Shown here in pieces: positions 29,379-37,924 of a DNA stretch of 64,000 bases. Numbering within the stretch: the stretch's first letter is position 1; each line of letters opens with the position of its first letter. Source of the stretch: Streptomyces camponoticapitis (GTDB lineage Bacteria > Actinomycetota > Actinomycetes > Streptomycetales > Streptomycetaceae). Location: positions 114,633 to 178,632 of the forward strand of contig NZ_BMMV01000011.1 of assembly GCF_014646115.1 (NCBI RefSeq), written 5' to 3'. Under the pieces are notes generated by a model that worked only from the letters and a program-made list of their open reading frames with translations, had not been told where the DNA came from and did not search any database. Position numbers and translations under genes: made by a program.

Positions 29379-29980
29379 TGGCCCGGCGTTACGACCCCGA
29401 GCGGCGCCAGCGCATCATCGACGCCGCGATCCGGGTGGCCGGGCGCACCGGGATCGCCGGGCTGAGCCACCGCACCGTCGCCGCCGAGGCCGATGTGCCG
29501 CTCGGCTCCACGACGTACCACTTCGCCTCCCTGGACGAGCTGTTGGTCGCCGCGCTGCGACAGGCCAACGAGGGCTTCGCCGCCGTCGTCAGGGAGAGCG
29601 GCGCCCTCGCCGACCCGGAGTGCGACATCGCGGACGAGCTGGCCCGGATCACCGGGCGGTGGCTGGCGGCGGACCCCGCCGGAGTGGAGCTGGAGTACGA
29701 GCTGTACCTCGCCGCCCTGCGCCGCCCGGCGCTGCGGCCGGTGGCCGCCGAGTGGTGCGACGGCATCACGGAGATCCTGGCCGACCGGGTCGACCCCGTC
29801 ACCGCCCGCGCGCTGGTCGCGCTCCTCGACGGCATCTGCCTGCAAGTACTGCTCACCGGACGGCGGTACGACGCCGGATACACGCGCGAGATGCTCGGCC
29901 GGATCCTCGCCGGGGCGTCGGCGGCCGGTGGCAGAGCCGCGCCCGAGCACGGCGCGCTCCCGGTGGATTGGACCGGATGA
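29378..29980 (+). CDS. TetR-family transcriptional regulator
   Basis: A 200-residue regulator with an N-terminal TetR helix-turn-helix (RQRIIDAAIRVAGRTGIAGLSHRTVAAEADVPLGSTTYHFASLDELL, residues 9-56) and an all-helical ligand domain. It is translationally coupled to the SMR gene and very likely represses it through the palindrome at 29012-29052, with a pump substrate as inducer. This is inference from context. Confidence 0.9.
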   Translation: MARRYDPERRQRIIDAAIRVAGRTGIAGLSHRTVAAEADVPLGSTTYHFASLDELLVAALRQANEGFAAVVRESGALADPECDIADELARITGRWLAADPAGVELEYELYLAALRRPALRPVAAEWCDGITEILADRVDPVTARALVALLDGICLQVLLTGRRYDAGYTREMLGRILAGASAAGGRAAPEHGALPVDWTG

Positions 29981-30086
29981 CCACTCCGTCCGCCAGGTCC
30001 CCGCTCGGGCGCCGGGCGGGCCCACCAGCCCGGCCCTCGTCCGAGCTTCCTCCGGACGGGCCCCGGCGCCCGTACGCCGAGACCGG

Positions 30087-30117
30087 TTGGCCTCCGCGTA
30101 CGGGCGCCCGTTAGGTT
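30087..30117 (+). promoter_or_regulatory. Candidate leaderless promoter of dapD
   Basis: TTGGCC (30087-30092), 19 bases, TAGGTT (30112-30117), then six bases to the ATG at 30124. The start point would fall on the start codon. No purine-rich ribosome site precedes the ATG. Confidence 0.5.
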
Positions 30118-30123
30118 TCGCTC

Positions 30124-31113
30124 ATGACCGACACGACTGCTACTCGCACCACCGGCGCCGTCGCCGCCGGGCTCGCCACTCTTACCGAGGACGGGACCGT
30201 TCTCGACACCTGGTACCCCGCACCCGTGCTCAGCGACGAGCCGGGCCCCGCCGGGACCGAGCGGCTGACCGCCGACGTCGCGGCCGAACTGCTCGGCGAC
30301 GCCGCCCGCAAGGCCGTCGGGCCCGACGCGCGCCGCGGGGTCGAGGTCGTCGCCGTCCGTACGGTCATCGCCTCGGTCGACGACAAGCCCCTGGACGCGC
30401 ACGACGTCTATCTGCGTCTGCACCTGCTCAGCCACCGCCTGGTCAAGCCGCACGGCCAGAGCCTCGACGGCATCTTCGGTCTGCTCGCCAACGTCGCCTG
30501 GACCTCGCTCGGTCCGGTGGCCGTCGACGCGCTGGAGACGGTGCGTCTGAACGCCCGCGCGGAGGGCCTGCACCTCCAGGTCGGCTCGGTCGACAAGTTC
30601 CCTCGTATGACGGACTACGTCGCCCCCAAGGGCGTGCGCATCGGCGACGCCGACCGCGTCCGTCTCGGCGCGCACCTCGCCGAGGGCACCACCGTGATGC
30701 ACGAGGGCTTCGTCAACTTCAACGCGGGCACCCTCGGCGTCTCCATGGTCGAGGGCCGGATCTCCGCCGGCGTCGTCGTCGGCGACGGCTCGGACATCGG
30801 CGGCGGGGCCTCCACCATGGGCACCCTCTCCGGCGGTGGCACGGAGCGCATCGTGATCGGCGAGCGCTGCCTGATCGGCGCCGAGGCGGGCGTCGGTATC
30901 CCGCTCGGCGACGAGTGCGTCGTCGAGGCGGGCCTCTACCTCACGGCAGGTACGCGTGTGACGCTGCCGGACGGAGAGATCGTCAAGGCGCGTGCGCTGT
31001 CCGGCGCCTCCAACATCCTCTTCCGTCGCAACTCGGTCACCGGCAAGGTCGAGGCCCGCCCGAACAACGCGGTCTGGGGCGGCCTGAACGACGTTCTGCA
31101 CAGCCACAACTGA
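30124..31113 (+). CDS. dapD: Tetrahydrodipicolinate N-succinyltransferase
   Basis: Succinylates tetrahydrodipicolinate in the succinylase branch of lysine/diaminopimelate synthesis. The 329-residue protein is of the actinobacterial DapD type, with a left-handed beta-helix made of hexapeptide-like repeats in its second half (RLGAHLAEGTTVMHEGFVNFNAGTLGVSMVEGRISAGVVVGDGSDIGGGAST). ASNILFRRNSVTGKVEARPN follows near the end. The ATG at 30124 is preceded by a -10-like TAGGTT rather than a ribosome site. Confidence 0.94.
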   Translation: MTDTTATRTTGAVAAGLATLTEDGTVLDTWYPAPVLSDEPGPAGTERLTADVAAELLGDAARKAVGPDARRGVEVVAVRTVIASVDDKPLDAHDVYLRLHLLSHRLVKPHGQSLDGIFGLLANVAWTSLGPVAVDALETVRLNARAEGLHLQVGSVDKFPRMTDYVAPKGVRIGDADRVRLGAHLAEGTTVMHEGFVNFNAGTLGVSMVEGRISAGVVVGDGSDIGGGASTMGTLSGGGTERIVIGERCLIGAEAGVGIPLGDECVVEAGLYLTAGTRVTLPDGEIVKARALSGASNILFRRNSVTGKVEARPNNAVWGGLNDVLHSHN

Positions 31114-31117
31114 CGGA

Positions 31118-31160
31118 GCGCCCGGGCGCGTGCGACAGTCGCGTACGCGCCCGGGTGCGC
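31118..31160 (+). terminator. Terminator after dapD
   Basis: A long hairpin starts 5 bp after the dapD stop. Bases 31118-31135 (GCGCCCGGGCGCGTGCGA) pair with 31139-31160, with a two-base and a one-base bulge. Confidence 0.65.
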
Positions 31161-31183
31161 ACACCACGGGGGACGGGGAACCG

Positions 31184-31858
31184 ATGACGAGGCGACACCG
31201 CCCGGCCGCGCTGCTGGCCGGGGCGTTCGTCCTGCTGCTGACGGCGGGCTGTTCGGACGTGATGAGCGAGATCGAGGCGGAGAAGGGCGGTGGCCCCGCC
31301 CCCTCCGCACCGAGCGGGCCCCCGCCGCCGTCCGTCGCCCCACCACCCTCCGTCGAGCCCTTCCCGTCACTGGCCGAGCCCGCGCCGGCGTCCCCGTCCG
31401 CGAAAGTGAACGCGCCCGGATGCCCGCCGTCGGGCCTCGACGTCGTGATCGGTGGCGAGGACGCCGCGATGGGCCATCGCGTGGTCACCGTCCAGCTCTG
31501 GAACTGCGGCGACGAGCCCTACCGCGTCAAGGGCCACCCGGGTATCGAACTCCTCGACGAGTCCCGCGAGCCGGTCGAGGTCAAGGTCACTCATGAGAGT
31601 GATTACACCTACACCGGCAGACGTGACGACCGCCCCCGGCAGCTGACCCTGGCGCCGGGCGGCCTCGCGAGCGCGGTGCTGCACTGGAACAACCGCGTCA
31701 CCTCTCTGGACGGCGCCCCCACCCCCGGCGCCCACATCCTCGTCACGCCCGCCCCCGGCGAGGAGCCCGTCTCCCTGCCGCTCTCCATCGATCTCGGCAC
31801 GGACGGCACCCTGGACGTGACCTCGTGGGCGGCGGTCGATCCTGTCAGTGGTCGGTGA
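31184..31858 (+). CDS. Lipoprotein with DUF4232-like domain
   Basis: A 224-residue predicted lipoprotein. An n-region MTRRHRP, a hydrophobic stretch and the lipobox LTAGC give a lipidated Cys at residue 22. A Pro/Ser/Ala-rich linker (about residues 38-70) precedes a beta-rich domain with a Cys pair (APGCPPSG and LWNCGDEP) resembling DUF4232. It should be anchored outside the membrane. Function unknown. The ATG at 31184 is preceded by GGGG-rich sequence. Confidence 0.75.
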   Translation: MTRRHRPAALLAGAFVLLLTAGCSDVMSEIEAEKGGGPAPSAPSGPPPPSVAPPPSVEPFPSLAEPAPASPSAKVNAPGCPPSGLDVVIGGEDAAMGHRVVTVQLWNCGDEPYRVKGHPGIELLDESREPVEVKVTHESDYTYTGRRDDRPRQLTLAPGGLASAVLHWNNRVTSLDGAPTPGAHILVTPAPGEEPVSLPLSIDLGTDGTLDVTSWAAVDPVSGR

Positions 31859-31862
31859 TCCA

Positions 31863-32393
31863 ATGGGACGTATGGACACCGAACGTGCCGATCCCTCCGA
31901 CCTCGACGCCCTGCGCGCCGCCTTCCCGCCCGAGCTCCGCAGACCCCCGCTGGGCTGGGACGCCGTCCACGCCTTCGAGCGGGAGCAGGGCATCGTGCTC
32001 CCGGAGCCGTACCGCACGCTCGTCGCCGAGATATGCGACGGCAGCGGTGAGGGTCCCGCCGATGTCGACGGGCTGATACCGCTGAAGTGCCTCCCCGCGG
32101 ACTGGGGTTCGGGCGGCGCGCAGCGCGCGCCCGCCAAGGCTTTCCCCCTCACCGAGGCATGGGTGTGGGAGGACGACCCCCGGCCGTACGAGGAGATAGA
32201 GCCGCTGATCGACGAAGTCAGCAACGACGGCAGCATCGTGCTGGGCACGGACGGCTGCGGCCTGTACTGGCACCTCGTCGTCACCGGCGCGCAGCGCGGC
32301 CGAATATGGGCCGTCAGCGACGTGGGCGCCGCGCCTTTCGGTAAGGAGCCCGGCTTCGCCGAGTGGGTGGCGCACTGGGCGGAGTCCTTCTGA
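31863..32393 (+). CDS. SMI1/KNR4 (SUKH) family protein
   Basis: A 176-residue protein with SUKH-fold landmarks: LGWDAVHAFEREQGIVLPEPYRTLVAEICDGSGEG near the N-terminus and SIVLGTDGCGLYWHLVVTGAQRGRIWAVSDVGAAPF in the second half. Some SUKH proteins are immunity proteins of toxin systems, but no toxin gene is nearby, so no such role is claimed. Starts at 31863 or 31872 are both possible. The frame begins just after the lipoprotein stop. Confidence 0.75.
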   Translation: MGRMDTERADPSDLDALRAAFPPELRRPPLGWDAVHAFEREQGIVLPEPYRTLVAEICDGSGEGPADVDGLIPLKCLPADWGSGGAQRAPAKAFPLTEAWVWEDDPRPYEEIEPLIDEVSNDGSIVLGTDGCGLYWHLVVTGAQRGRIWAVSDVGAAPFGKEPGFAEWVAHWAESF

Positions 32394-32468
32394 CCCCAAG
32401 ACCGTTTCACAGGTGAGCAGCATGACCGTCGCCGCACCACGGGCATGCGGCGACGAACAAGGAGCATC

Positions 32469-33188
32469 ATGTCCGTGCGGATCACCACTCTTCCCGAGAT
32501 CACCCGCCCCGGTGTGGGGGTGGTCAAGGTCGGTACCTGGCTGGTGGACAAGCCCGAACGGCAGCGGGCGACGGTGAGTGCGATCAGCGAGGTGGGGCCG
32601 AGCCAGGAGTGGCCCGACCCCCGTCTTCTGTCGTGGAGCCTCATGGTCGGCGAGGACGGCCGGAGCCTGCTGCACTACTCGCAGTGGCGCGACGAGGCGG
32701 GGTATCAGGACTTCTTCCGTACCGGGCGGGACGCCTACGAGGCGGAGATCGACGCGGCCGTGCCGGAGATCGAGAGGGCCGGGCCCGGTTCGTACGAGCT
32801 GTACCGGAGCGAGACGGCGGCCGAGGGCGACACGCGCGAGCCCGGCTGCGTGGTGATCGTGGACATCGAGTTCGAGGGACCCGACCGCGGGCGCCAGCGG
32901 GAGTGGACGGACACCGTCGTCGCGGCCCTCGCCAACGACGTGCACATGGGGCCGGCCGCGATCGCCGCCCACTTCCATGTGAGCACGGACGGCACGCGGG
33001 TGCTCAACTACGCCGAGTGGGAGAACGCGGAGGGCCATATCGCCGCGCTCAACTCGCCCGGCGAGGGCATCGGTTCGAGCACTGAGCTGTGGGAGAGGGT
33101 GCGGAACTTCCCGGGCCGCGTGAGCAGCACGGTCAACAGGTACACACCCGCGATCAGCCTCAGCCCCGGCCCGGTCGACCGGCTCTGA
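32469..33188 (+). CDS. Tandem antibiotic biosynthesis monooxygenase (ABM)-like protein
   Basis: A 239-residue protein made of two related ferredoxin-like modules. In the first, GVVKVGTWLVDKPERQRATVSAI is followed by LLHYSQWRDEAGYQDFFRTG. In the second, VVIVDIEFEGPDRGRQREWTDTVVAAL is followed by VLNYAEWENAEGHIAAL. The repeated Tyr-x-x-Trp pattern (HYSQW, NYAEW) is that of ABM-domain proteins. The ATG at 32469 has AAGGAG at 32459-32464. Substrate unknown. Confidence 0.7.
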   Translation: MSVRITTLPEITRPGVGVVKVGTWLVDKPERQRATVSAISEVGPSQEWPDPRLLSWSLMVGEDGRSLLHYSQWRDEAGYQDFFRTGRDAYEAEIDAAVPEIERAGPGSYELYRSETAAEGDTREPGCVVIVDIEFEGPDRGRQREWTDTVVAALANDVHMGPAAIAAHFHVSTDGTRVLNYAEWENAEGHIAALNSPGEGIGSSTELWERVRNFPGRVSSTVNRYTPAISLSPGPVDRL

Positions 33189-33254
33189 GGCCGGCTCCCG
33201 TCGTCCGGATCGGACCCGGGCTCCCGCACCGGCCGTCCGGCGCGGGCCGGGGAA

Positions 33255-33295
33255 GCGGTGGTCCGGCCGTATGTGGGGTACGGCCGGACCACCGC
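33255..33295. terminator. Bidirectional terminator between convergent genes
   Basis: A perfect 17-bp stem (33255-33271 with 33279-33295; core GGTCCGGCCGTA / TACGGCCGGACC) has a 7-base loop TGTGGGG. It lies 66 bp after the ABM-like gene and 23 bp after the end of the reverse nuclease gene. Confidence 0.85.
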
Positions 33296-33317
33296 CGTTC
33301 AGGGAGCGACGGGCCGG

Positions 33318-35144
33318 TCAGGGGCGGAAGCGCAGCACCTGCGGGTCGTGGTCGCTGTTCTGGTCGGCGAACTCGGCGTTGATGTGGACGCTGTCGTAGT
33401 CGAAGTCGTCGATCGACGGGCTCGTCAGGATCTGGTCGAGAACCTGGCTGTTGCCCTGGTAGACGTACGAGTAACGCTCCGGCGCCGGCAGGGACTTGAC
33501 CGCCGGGTACAGCGCGCCGCCGGCGGCGAGCGCCTTCGTCGTGGCGGAGAACTCGAAGTCGTTGATGTCGCCGACCACCAGCACGTCGACGCCACGCTGG
33601 ATCTTCTGGAGGTCCTTCACGAACGCGTTGACGGACTTCGCCTGGAGGTGCCGCTGCGGCTCGGAGATCCGGTTCGGCGGCTGGTGGTGCGAGACCAGGC
33701 TCTCGTCGCCGCCCTTGGAGCCGAAGTGGTTGGCGATCACGATGACGGGCTTGCCGCGGAAGGTGAACTCACCGGCCAGCGGCTTGCGGCTGTTCTCCCA
33801 GGCCGCGTCGGCCGGGTCGATCCGGCCGGGGGAGAGGCTCAGGGCGGCCTTGCCACCCTTGCGTACGGCCTCGGTCGCCGTCGTCGCGTCGCCGCCCGCG
33901 CGGTCGGTGAAGGAGACCCGCTCGGGGTTGAAGAGGAAGACCTGGCGGATGTTGCCGCCGGGCTCGCCGCCGTCGGTCTTGTCCTCGGGGTCGACGGTCC
34001 GCGCCTCGTACGCGGGGCCGCCGGCCGCCACGATCGCCGCCGTGAACTTGGCGATCGTCCGGTCCGCGGAGACGGTGCCGTCGTCCGTGGCGCCGTTGTC
34101 GTCCTGGATCTCCTCCAGCGCCAGGATGTCCGGCGACGAGAGGTTGCCGACGACGGCGGCGGCCAGCGCGTCGAACTTCTCCTGAGGGTCGGACGGGTCG
34201 AGGTTCTCGACGTTGTACGTCGCCACCGCCAGCTCGTCGCGGCGCTGCGCACGCGTCGTCTCGGCTTTCGCACCGTTGCCGGTCACCTTGCCGAGTGTGC
34301 GGGCGGTCAGCGTGTAGCCGCCGAACTGGTTGAAGTCCAGGGGGCCTTCGGTGTCGCCCGCCAGCACGTCGCCGACATCGGCCTTCGGGAAGGGCTGCTC
34401 GGCGATCGGGGCCAGCTGCTGGATCTGGAGACGGCCGGTGTTCTGGTCCTCGTACGAGCTGTAGAGCGTGCCGCCGCGGCGGGTCTCGTTCTCGCTCGGC
34501 TTGACCGTAACCCACAGCTCCGAGTACGGGTCGGTGGCGCCGACCACGCGCGAGGTGCCGACGCGGACGTTCATGCCCTCCAGCGACTCGTAGTAGTCCA
34601 GCGCGTAGCTGCGGGGCTTGAGCTCAAGGCCGTTGATGCTGTTGCCCGTCGCCGCGGTGCCCTTCGGCGTGTACGCGGCGGGGACGGTCTTGGCCGAAAT
34701 GGTCTCCGGCGCGGGCACCTTGTTGCCGGAGGAGACGGCCGTGATCTTCGGCGACGAGATCTGGGTGAGGGACTGGTTCCCGGAGGCGGCGCCCCCGGGG
34801 ATGTACTCGGTGACCGTGCCGGACACCTTGACCGAGTCGCCCACGGCGACCGTCGGGACCGCGTTGGTGAAGACGAAGATGCCCTCACTGGTCGCGCGGT
34901 CCTTGTCGGGGTACGGGTCCTGGAACCAGAAGCCCCGGGAGCCGTAGGTCCGTACGCCGGTGACGATGCCGGGGACGTCCGCCACCGGGGTACCCACGAG
35001 CGGCGATATCCGGCCAGGGCCCTGGATGCCGTGGATCCTGATGTCGGCGGCCGACGCCGAGGAGGATCCGGCGAGCAGACCGGCGGCCAGTGCGGCGGCG
35101 ACAAGGGCCGAAACGGCGGCGGTTCTCGGTACGGAGGAAGGCAT
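33318..35144 (-). CDS. Secreted endonuclease/exonuclease/phosphatase-family nuclease (ExeM/NucH-like)
   Basis: A 608-residue exported protein. A Sec signal peptide (MPSSVPRTAAVSALVAAALAAGLLAGSSSASA, cleavage around residue 32) precedes an OB-like region (GIVTGVRTYGSRGFWFQDP). The C-terminal half is an EEP catalytic domain: ATYNVENL, ILALEEIQDD with the metal Glu, VIVIANHFGSKGG, VLVVGDINDFEFS and NSDHDPQVL at the end. This is the layout of extracellular ExeM-type nucleases. The ATG at 35144 is chosen over an upstream in-frame start because the signal peptide begins there. It would release phosphate and nucleosides from external nucleic acid. Confidence 0.88.
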   Translation of the reverse strand: MPSSVPRTAAVSALVAAALAAGLLAGSSSASAADIRIHGIQGPGRISPLVGTPVADVPGIVTGVRTYGSRGFWFQDPYPDKDRATSEGIFVFTNAVPTVAVGDSVKVSGTVTEYIPGGAASGNQSLTQISSPKITAVSSGNKVPAPETISAKTVPAAYTPKGTAATGNSINGLELKPRSYALDYYESLEGMNVRVGTSRVVGATDPYSELWVTVKPSENETRRGGTLYSSYEDQNTGRLQIQQLAPIAEQPFPKADVGDVLAGDTEGPLDFNQFGGYTLTARTLGKVTGNGAKAETTRAQRRDELAVATYNVENLDPSDPQEKFDALAAAVVGNLSSPDILALEEIQDDNGATDDGTVSADRTIAKFTAAIVAAGGPAYEARTVDPEDKTDGGEPGGNIRQVFLFNPERVSFTDRAGGDATTATEAVRKGGKAALSLSPGRIDPADAAWENSRKPLAGEFTFRGKPVIVIANHFGSKGGDESLVSHHQPPNRISEPQRHLQAKSVNAFVKDLQKIQRGVDVLVVGDINDFEFSATTKALAAGGALYPAVKSLPAPERYSYVYQGNSQVLDQILTSPSIDDFDYDSVHINAEFADQNSDHDPQVLRFRP

Positions 35145-35213
35145 TGCGGGACTCCGGAAGTGAGGAAGGAGGAGTGTGGGAGGCGGAGTTGGAGACGTGG
35201 TTCTACGCGCGTC

Positions 35214-35281
35214 ACACTCTTGTGTGGGCCCATATGTTGTCAAGGGTGCGCGGGTGTACACGCGTTGTCGGCCAAGTGAAC
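35214..35281 (-). promoter_or_regulatory. Nuclease promoter region with one PHO-box-like unit
   Basis: On the minus strand TTGACA (35243-35238) is a perfect -35, and GAGTGT (35219-35214) is a partial -10 after 18 bases. Just upstream, GTTCACTTGGC (35281-35271) fits the Streptomyces PhoP direct-repeat consensus G(G/T)TCAYYYRSS at every position. Only one such unit is evident, whereas real PHO boxes have at least two 11-base units. Confidence 0.4.
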
Positions 35282-35353
35282 CGGGTGGGATGGGGTGAAA
35301 TACGTCTACGCTTGGGCGCCCTGGACCCCGTAAGGCGCAAGGAGAATCACCAG

Positions 35354-36892
35354 ATGTCCGGAGACCGCCCCACCCTGCCGCCGGTGCGGCTGCCCTCGGA
35401 CGCGGAGCTGGCGCGGGACGCGCTCGCCGTACCGCTGCTCACCAGGGCGGTCCGCCTCGCCCGCTGGGCCGGGCCGGAGACGCGCGTCGGGGCGGGCGGT
35501 GAGCTCGTCGAGGAGCAACTGCCCGCGGCGGCCGAGGTGCTGGGGCTCGTCGGGACCCAGAGCCCCGAACCGACGGAGAGCGACGAGGCACTGGCGGCGC
35601 AGGCCCGCGCGGAGGCGGAGGCCGACGCGAGCGAGGCGTGGCGGGTGGCCGTCGACACCGGGCTGGTCGAGGTCGAGGACCCCGGCCAGGACGAGGAGAC
35701 GGACGGCGGCGGGGGCGGGGACTCCGGGGCCGGCGGGACCGTGAGCGCCGGGGCCGCGCTCGAACTGATCGCGTCCGGCGGCCCGCAGGACATCCTCTCG
35801 CTCTGGCTGGACGCCCTGGACGTCGTCTTCGCCGACGCGACGGCGCCCGTCCTGGAGGATCTGGCGGGCGCCATCGGCGATGACGGCGAGATCGACCTCG
35901 ACGCGCTGGACTGGGACCCGGAGGTGGAGGCCGAGTTCCTGGAGGGCGTGCTCGGCAACCTCTATCTGCTCACCGTCGGCGAGGGCGGGACCGATCCCGT
36001 CCCCGTACCGCTGCCGGTTCTCGCCGCGTCGATGATCGTGCCCGACGACATGGGCGAGCCCACCGACGACGTCCTTGAGCAGGTGTCGGAGGCGATGATG
36101 CGGCTGGACGACCAGTTCGCGCTGCTGGAGCCGATCGGGCTCGTCACCTACGTACCGGTGGACGAGGCCCTGATGGTCGAGGACGCCGAAGGCGGCTCCG
36201 ACGCCGTGCCGTCGGGCGACGACGAGGACGTGTCCCGGTACGGCGTGGTCACGCTGACCCCGCTCGGGCTGCACGGCATCAGGTCCCGGATGCGGGACGC
36301 GGGCGTCGACGCGCCCGCCGTCGGCGACCTGGCCGAGAAGGGCGCCGACGCGCTGCTCGACGGCGTCGCGCACTTCCCCGAACCGGCGGCCCGAGCCGAG
36401 ACCGAACAGTGGCTGGCCCGCCGCGAACCCGCCGGGGCGGCGCGCGAACTCCTCCTCGCCGCCAAGGGAACCGACCCCGGCGCCCCGCTGCGCCGGCTGC
36501 ACTGCCAGCAGGCGCTCGCGCTCGTGGGCGCCGAGGCGGAGCCCGCGGTGCGCGAGGTCCTGGACGACAGGGAGCTGGGCGGGCTCGCGCGCGTCTGGCT
36601 CGCCGAACTGGGGGCCGCCGACGTGCCGCCGCCGCCCGAGTCGATGATCTTCTGGCTGGCGATCGACACGATCGCCGCCCAACTCGACGCGGAGGGCGAG
36701 CCGGTGGAGCTCCAGGAGCTGGTGGAGGGCCTGGTCGGCCAGCACAGCGGCTTCTTCGACGCGGCGTGGCGGGTGGACCACCCGGCGACGGCGGACGTGC
36801 TGGAGGCGATGGGCCGACTGCACCAGGACCGCAAGGCGGCGAAGGACGCCCGCAAGGCGGCGTTCAAGGCACGGTCGCGCAGCGGGGGCTGA
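35354..36892 (+). CDS. Large acidic protein of unknown function
   Basis: A 512-residue cytoplasmic protein with no signal peptide or helix, rich in Glu, Asp, Ala and Leu. I recognise no catalytic motif. Residues 80-135 are a low-complexity linker (AEAEADASEAW, then DEETDGGGGGDSGAGG). The middle and C-terminal parts look helical, and AARELLLAAKGTDPGAPLRRLHCQQALALVGAEAEPAVREVLDD resembles HEAT-like repeats. The ATG at 35354 has AAGGAG at 35339-35344. It is divergent from the nuclease and appears monocistronic. Confidence 0.7.
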   Translation: MSGDRPTLPPVRLPSDAELARDALAVPLLTRAVRLARWAGPETRVGAGGELVEEQLPAAAEVLGLVGTQSPEPTESDEALAAQARAEAEADASEAWRVAVDTGLVEVEDPGQDEETDGGGGGDSGAGGTVSAGAALELIASGGPQDILSLWLDALDVVFADATAPVLEDLAGAIGDDGEIDLDALDWDPEVEAEFLEGVLGNLYLLTVGEGGTDPVPVPLPVLAASMIVPDDMGEPTDDVLEQVSEAMMRLDDQFALLEPIGLVTYVPVDEALMVEDAEGGSDAVPSGDDEDVSRYGVVTLTPLGLHGIRSRMRDAGVDAPAVGDLAEKGADALLDGVAHFPEPAARAETEQWLARREPAGAARELLLAAKGTDPGAPLRRLHCQQALALVGAEAEPAVREVLDDRELGGLARVWLAELGAADVPPPPESMIFWLAIDTIAAQLDAEGEPVELQELVEGLVGQHSGFFDAAWRVDHPATADVLEAMGRLHQDRKAAKDARKAAFKARSRSGG

Positions 36893-37082
36893 CGGCGGGC
36901 GGGGTGCCGGGTGCGCGCGGGGTACCGCCCATCGGAGTCACCGGGACCCCGCCGGGGGGTCCGGCAGGTCGCCGAGTCGCTCGCCACCGCCCGCGCCACC
37001 TTGTGCGGCGACGCTCGTCCCCAGACCCGGCTGCCGTGCCGGGACCACCTTCGCCGCGCCCGCCGGAGCCGTAACCACCTCC

Positions 37083-37850
37083 TCAAGTCCGCAGATACGA
37101 CGCGCCGTTGAGGTCCAGTACGGTTCCCGACGACCATTCCGCCTCGGGCGAGGCCAGCCACAGGACGGCCGCGGCGATCTCCTCCGGGCTCGCCACCCGG
37201 CCGAACGGGCTCTGTGCCCGGATCGCCTCGCCCTCCGCCCCCGTCAGCCGGTCGGCGACCCGTTCCGTTTCGAAGAAGCCCGGTGCGACGGAGGCGACGC
37301 CGATGCCGTACGGCGCGAGCGACACCGCGAGTGACTGGCCCAGCGCGTGCACCCCCGCCTTCGTGGCGCCGTAGGCGGGATGGTCCGGCTCACCCCGGAA
37401 GGCACCGCGGGAACCGATGTTGACGATCCGGCCGCCCGTGCCCCGGTCGATCATGGACCGTGCCGCGCGATGGCTGAGCAGCGCCGTACCGAGCAGGTTC
37501 ACCGACAGATGGCGCTGCCAACTCGCCGCCCAGTCCTCGTACGAGGTCGTGGGGAGCGGATGACGCTCGTTCACCGCCGCGTTGTTCACGAGCACGTCGA
37601 TGCCGCCCAGCGCCTCGTGCGCCGCGTCGGCGATCCGCGCGGCGCCCCCGGGGTCCGACAGGTCGCCGCCCAGCAGCGTGTGACCCGTGCCGTCGAGGGA
37701 GTCGAGGGTGCGGCGCGCGTCGTCCTCACGGGTGCCGTAGTGGACGGCGACACGGTCGCCGTTGGCGGCGAAGGCGCGGGAGACGGCGCGGCCGAGCCCT
37801 CGTGAGGCACCGGTGACCAGGACCCGGCGGCCGGTCTGGGGGAAGTTCAT
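37083..37850 (-). CDS. Short-chain dehydrogenase/reductase (FabG-like)
   Basis: A 255-residue classical SDR. The coenzyme loop TGASRGLGRA is at residues 13-22, NNAAVNE and GRIVNIGS follow, and the catalytic YGATKAGV motif has Tyr-x3-Lys. Arg/His after the first strand (VAVHYGTRED) suggests NADPH. It resembles 3-oxoacyl-ACP reductase but SDR substrate cannot be read from sequence. It lies downstream of the kinase pair on the same strand, with a 74-bp gap. Confidence 0.85.
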   Translation of the reverse strand: MNFPQTGRRVLVTGASRGLGRAVSRAFAANGDRVAVHYGTREDDARRTLDSLDGTGHTLLGGDLSDPGGAARIADAAHEALGGIDVLVNNAAVNERHPLPTTSYEDWAASWQRHLSVNLLGTALLSHRAARSMIDRGTGGRIVNIGSRGAFRGEPDHPAYGATKAGVHALGQSLAVSLAPYGIGVASVAPGFFETERVADRLTGAEGEAIRAQSPFGRVASPEEIAAAVLWLASPEAEWSSGTVLDLNGASYLRT

Positions 37851-37924
37851 GAAGCGGCCCTTCGGAGGGGGAGACGGACTGGGAGACGGACGCGGACCGG
37901 GAAGGCGGATGGGGTGGCCCGGCG

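Noticed and set aside
31863..32393. Toxin-immunity or polymorphic toxin locus around the SUKH protein
   Set aside because: SUKH proteins are often immunity proteins, but the neighbours are a lipoprotein and an ABM-like protein. No toxin domain, secretion signal or repeat protein is adjacent.
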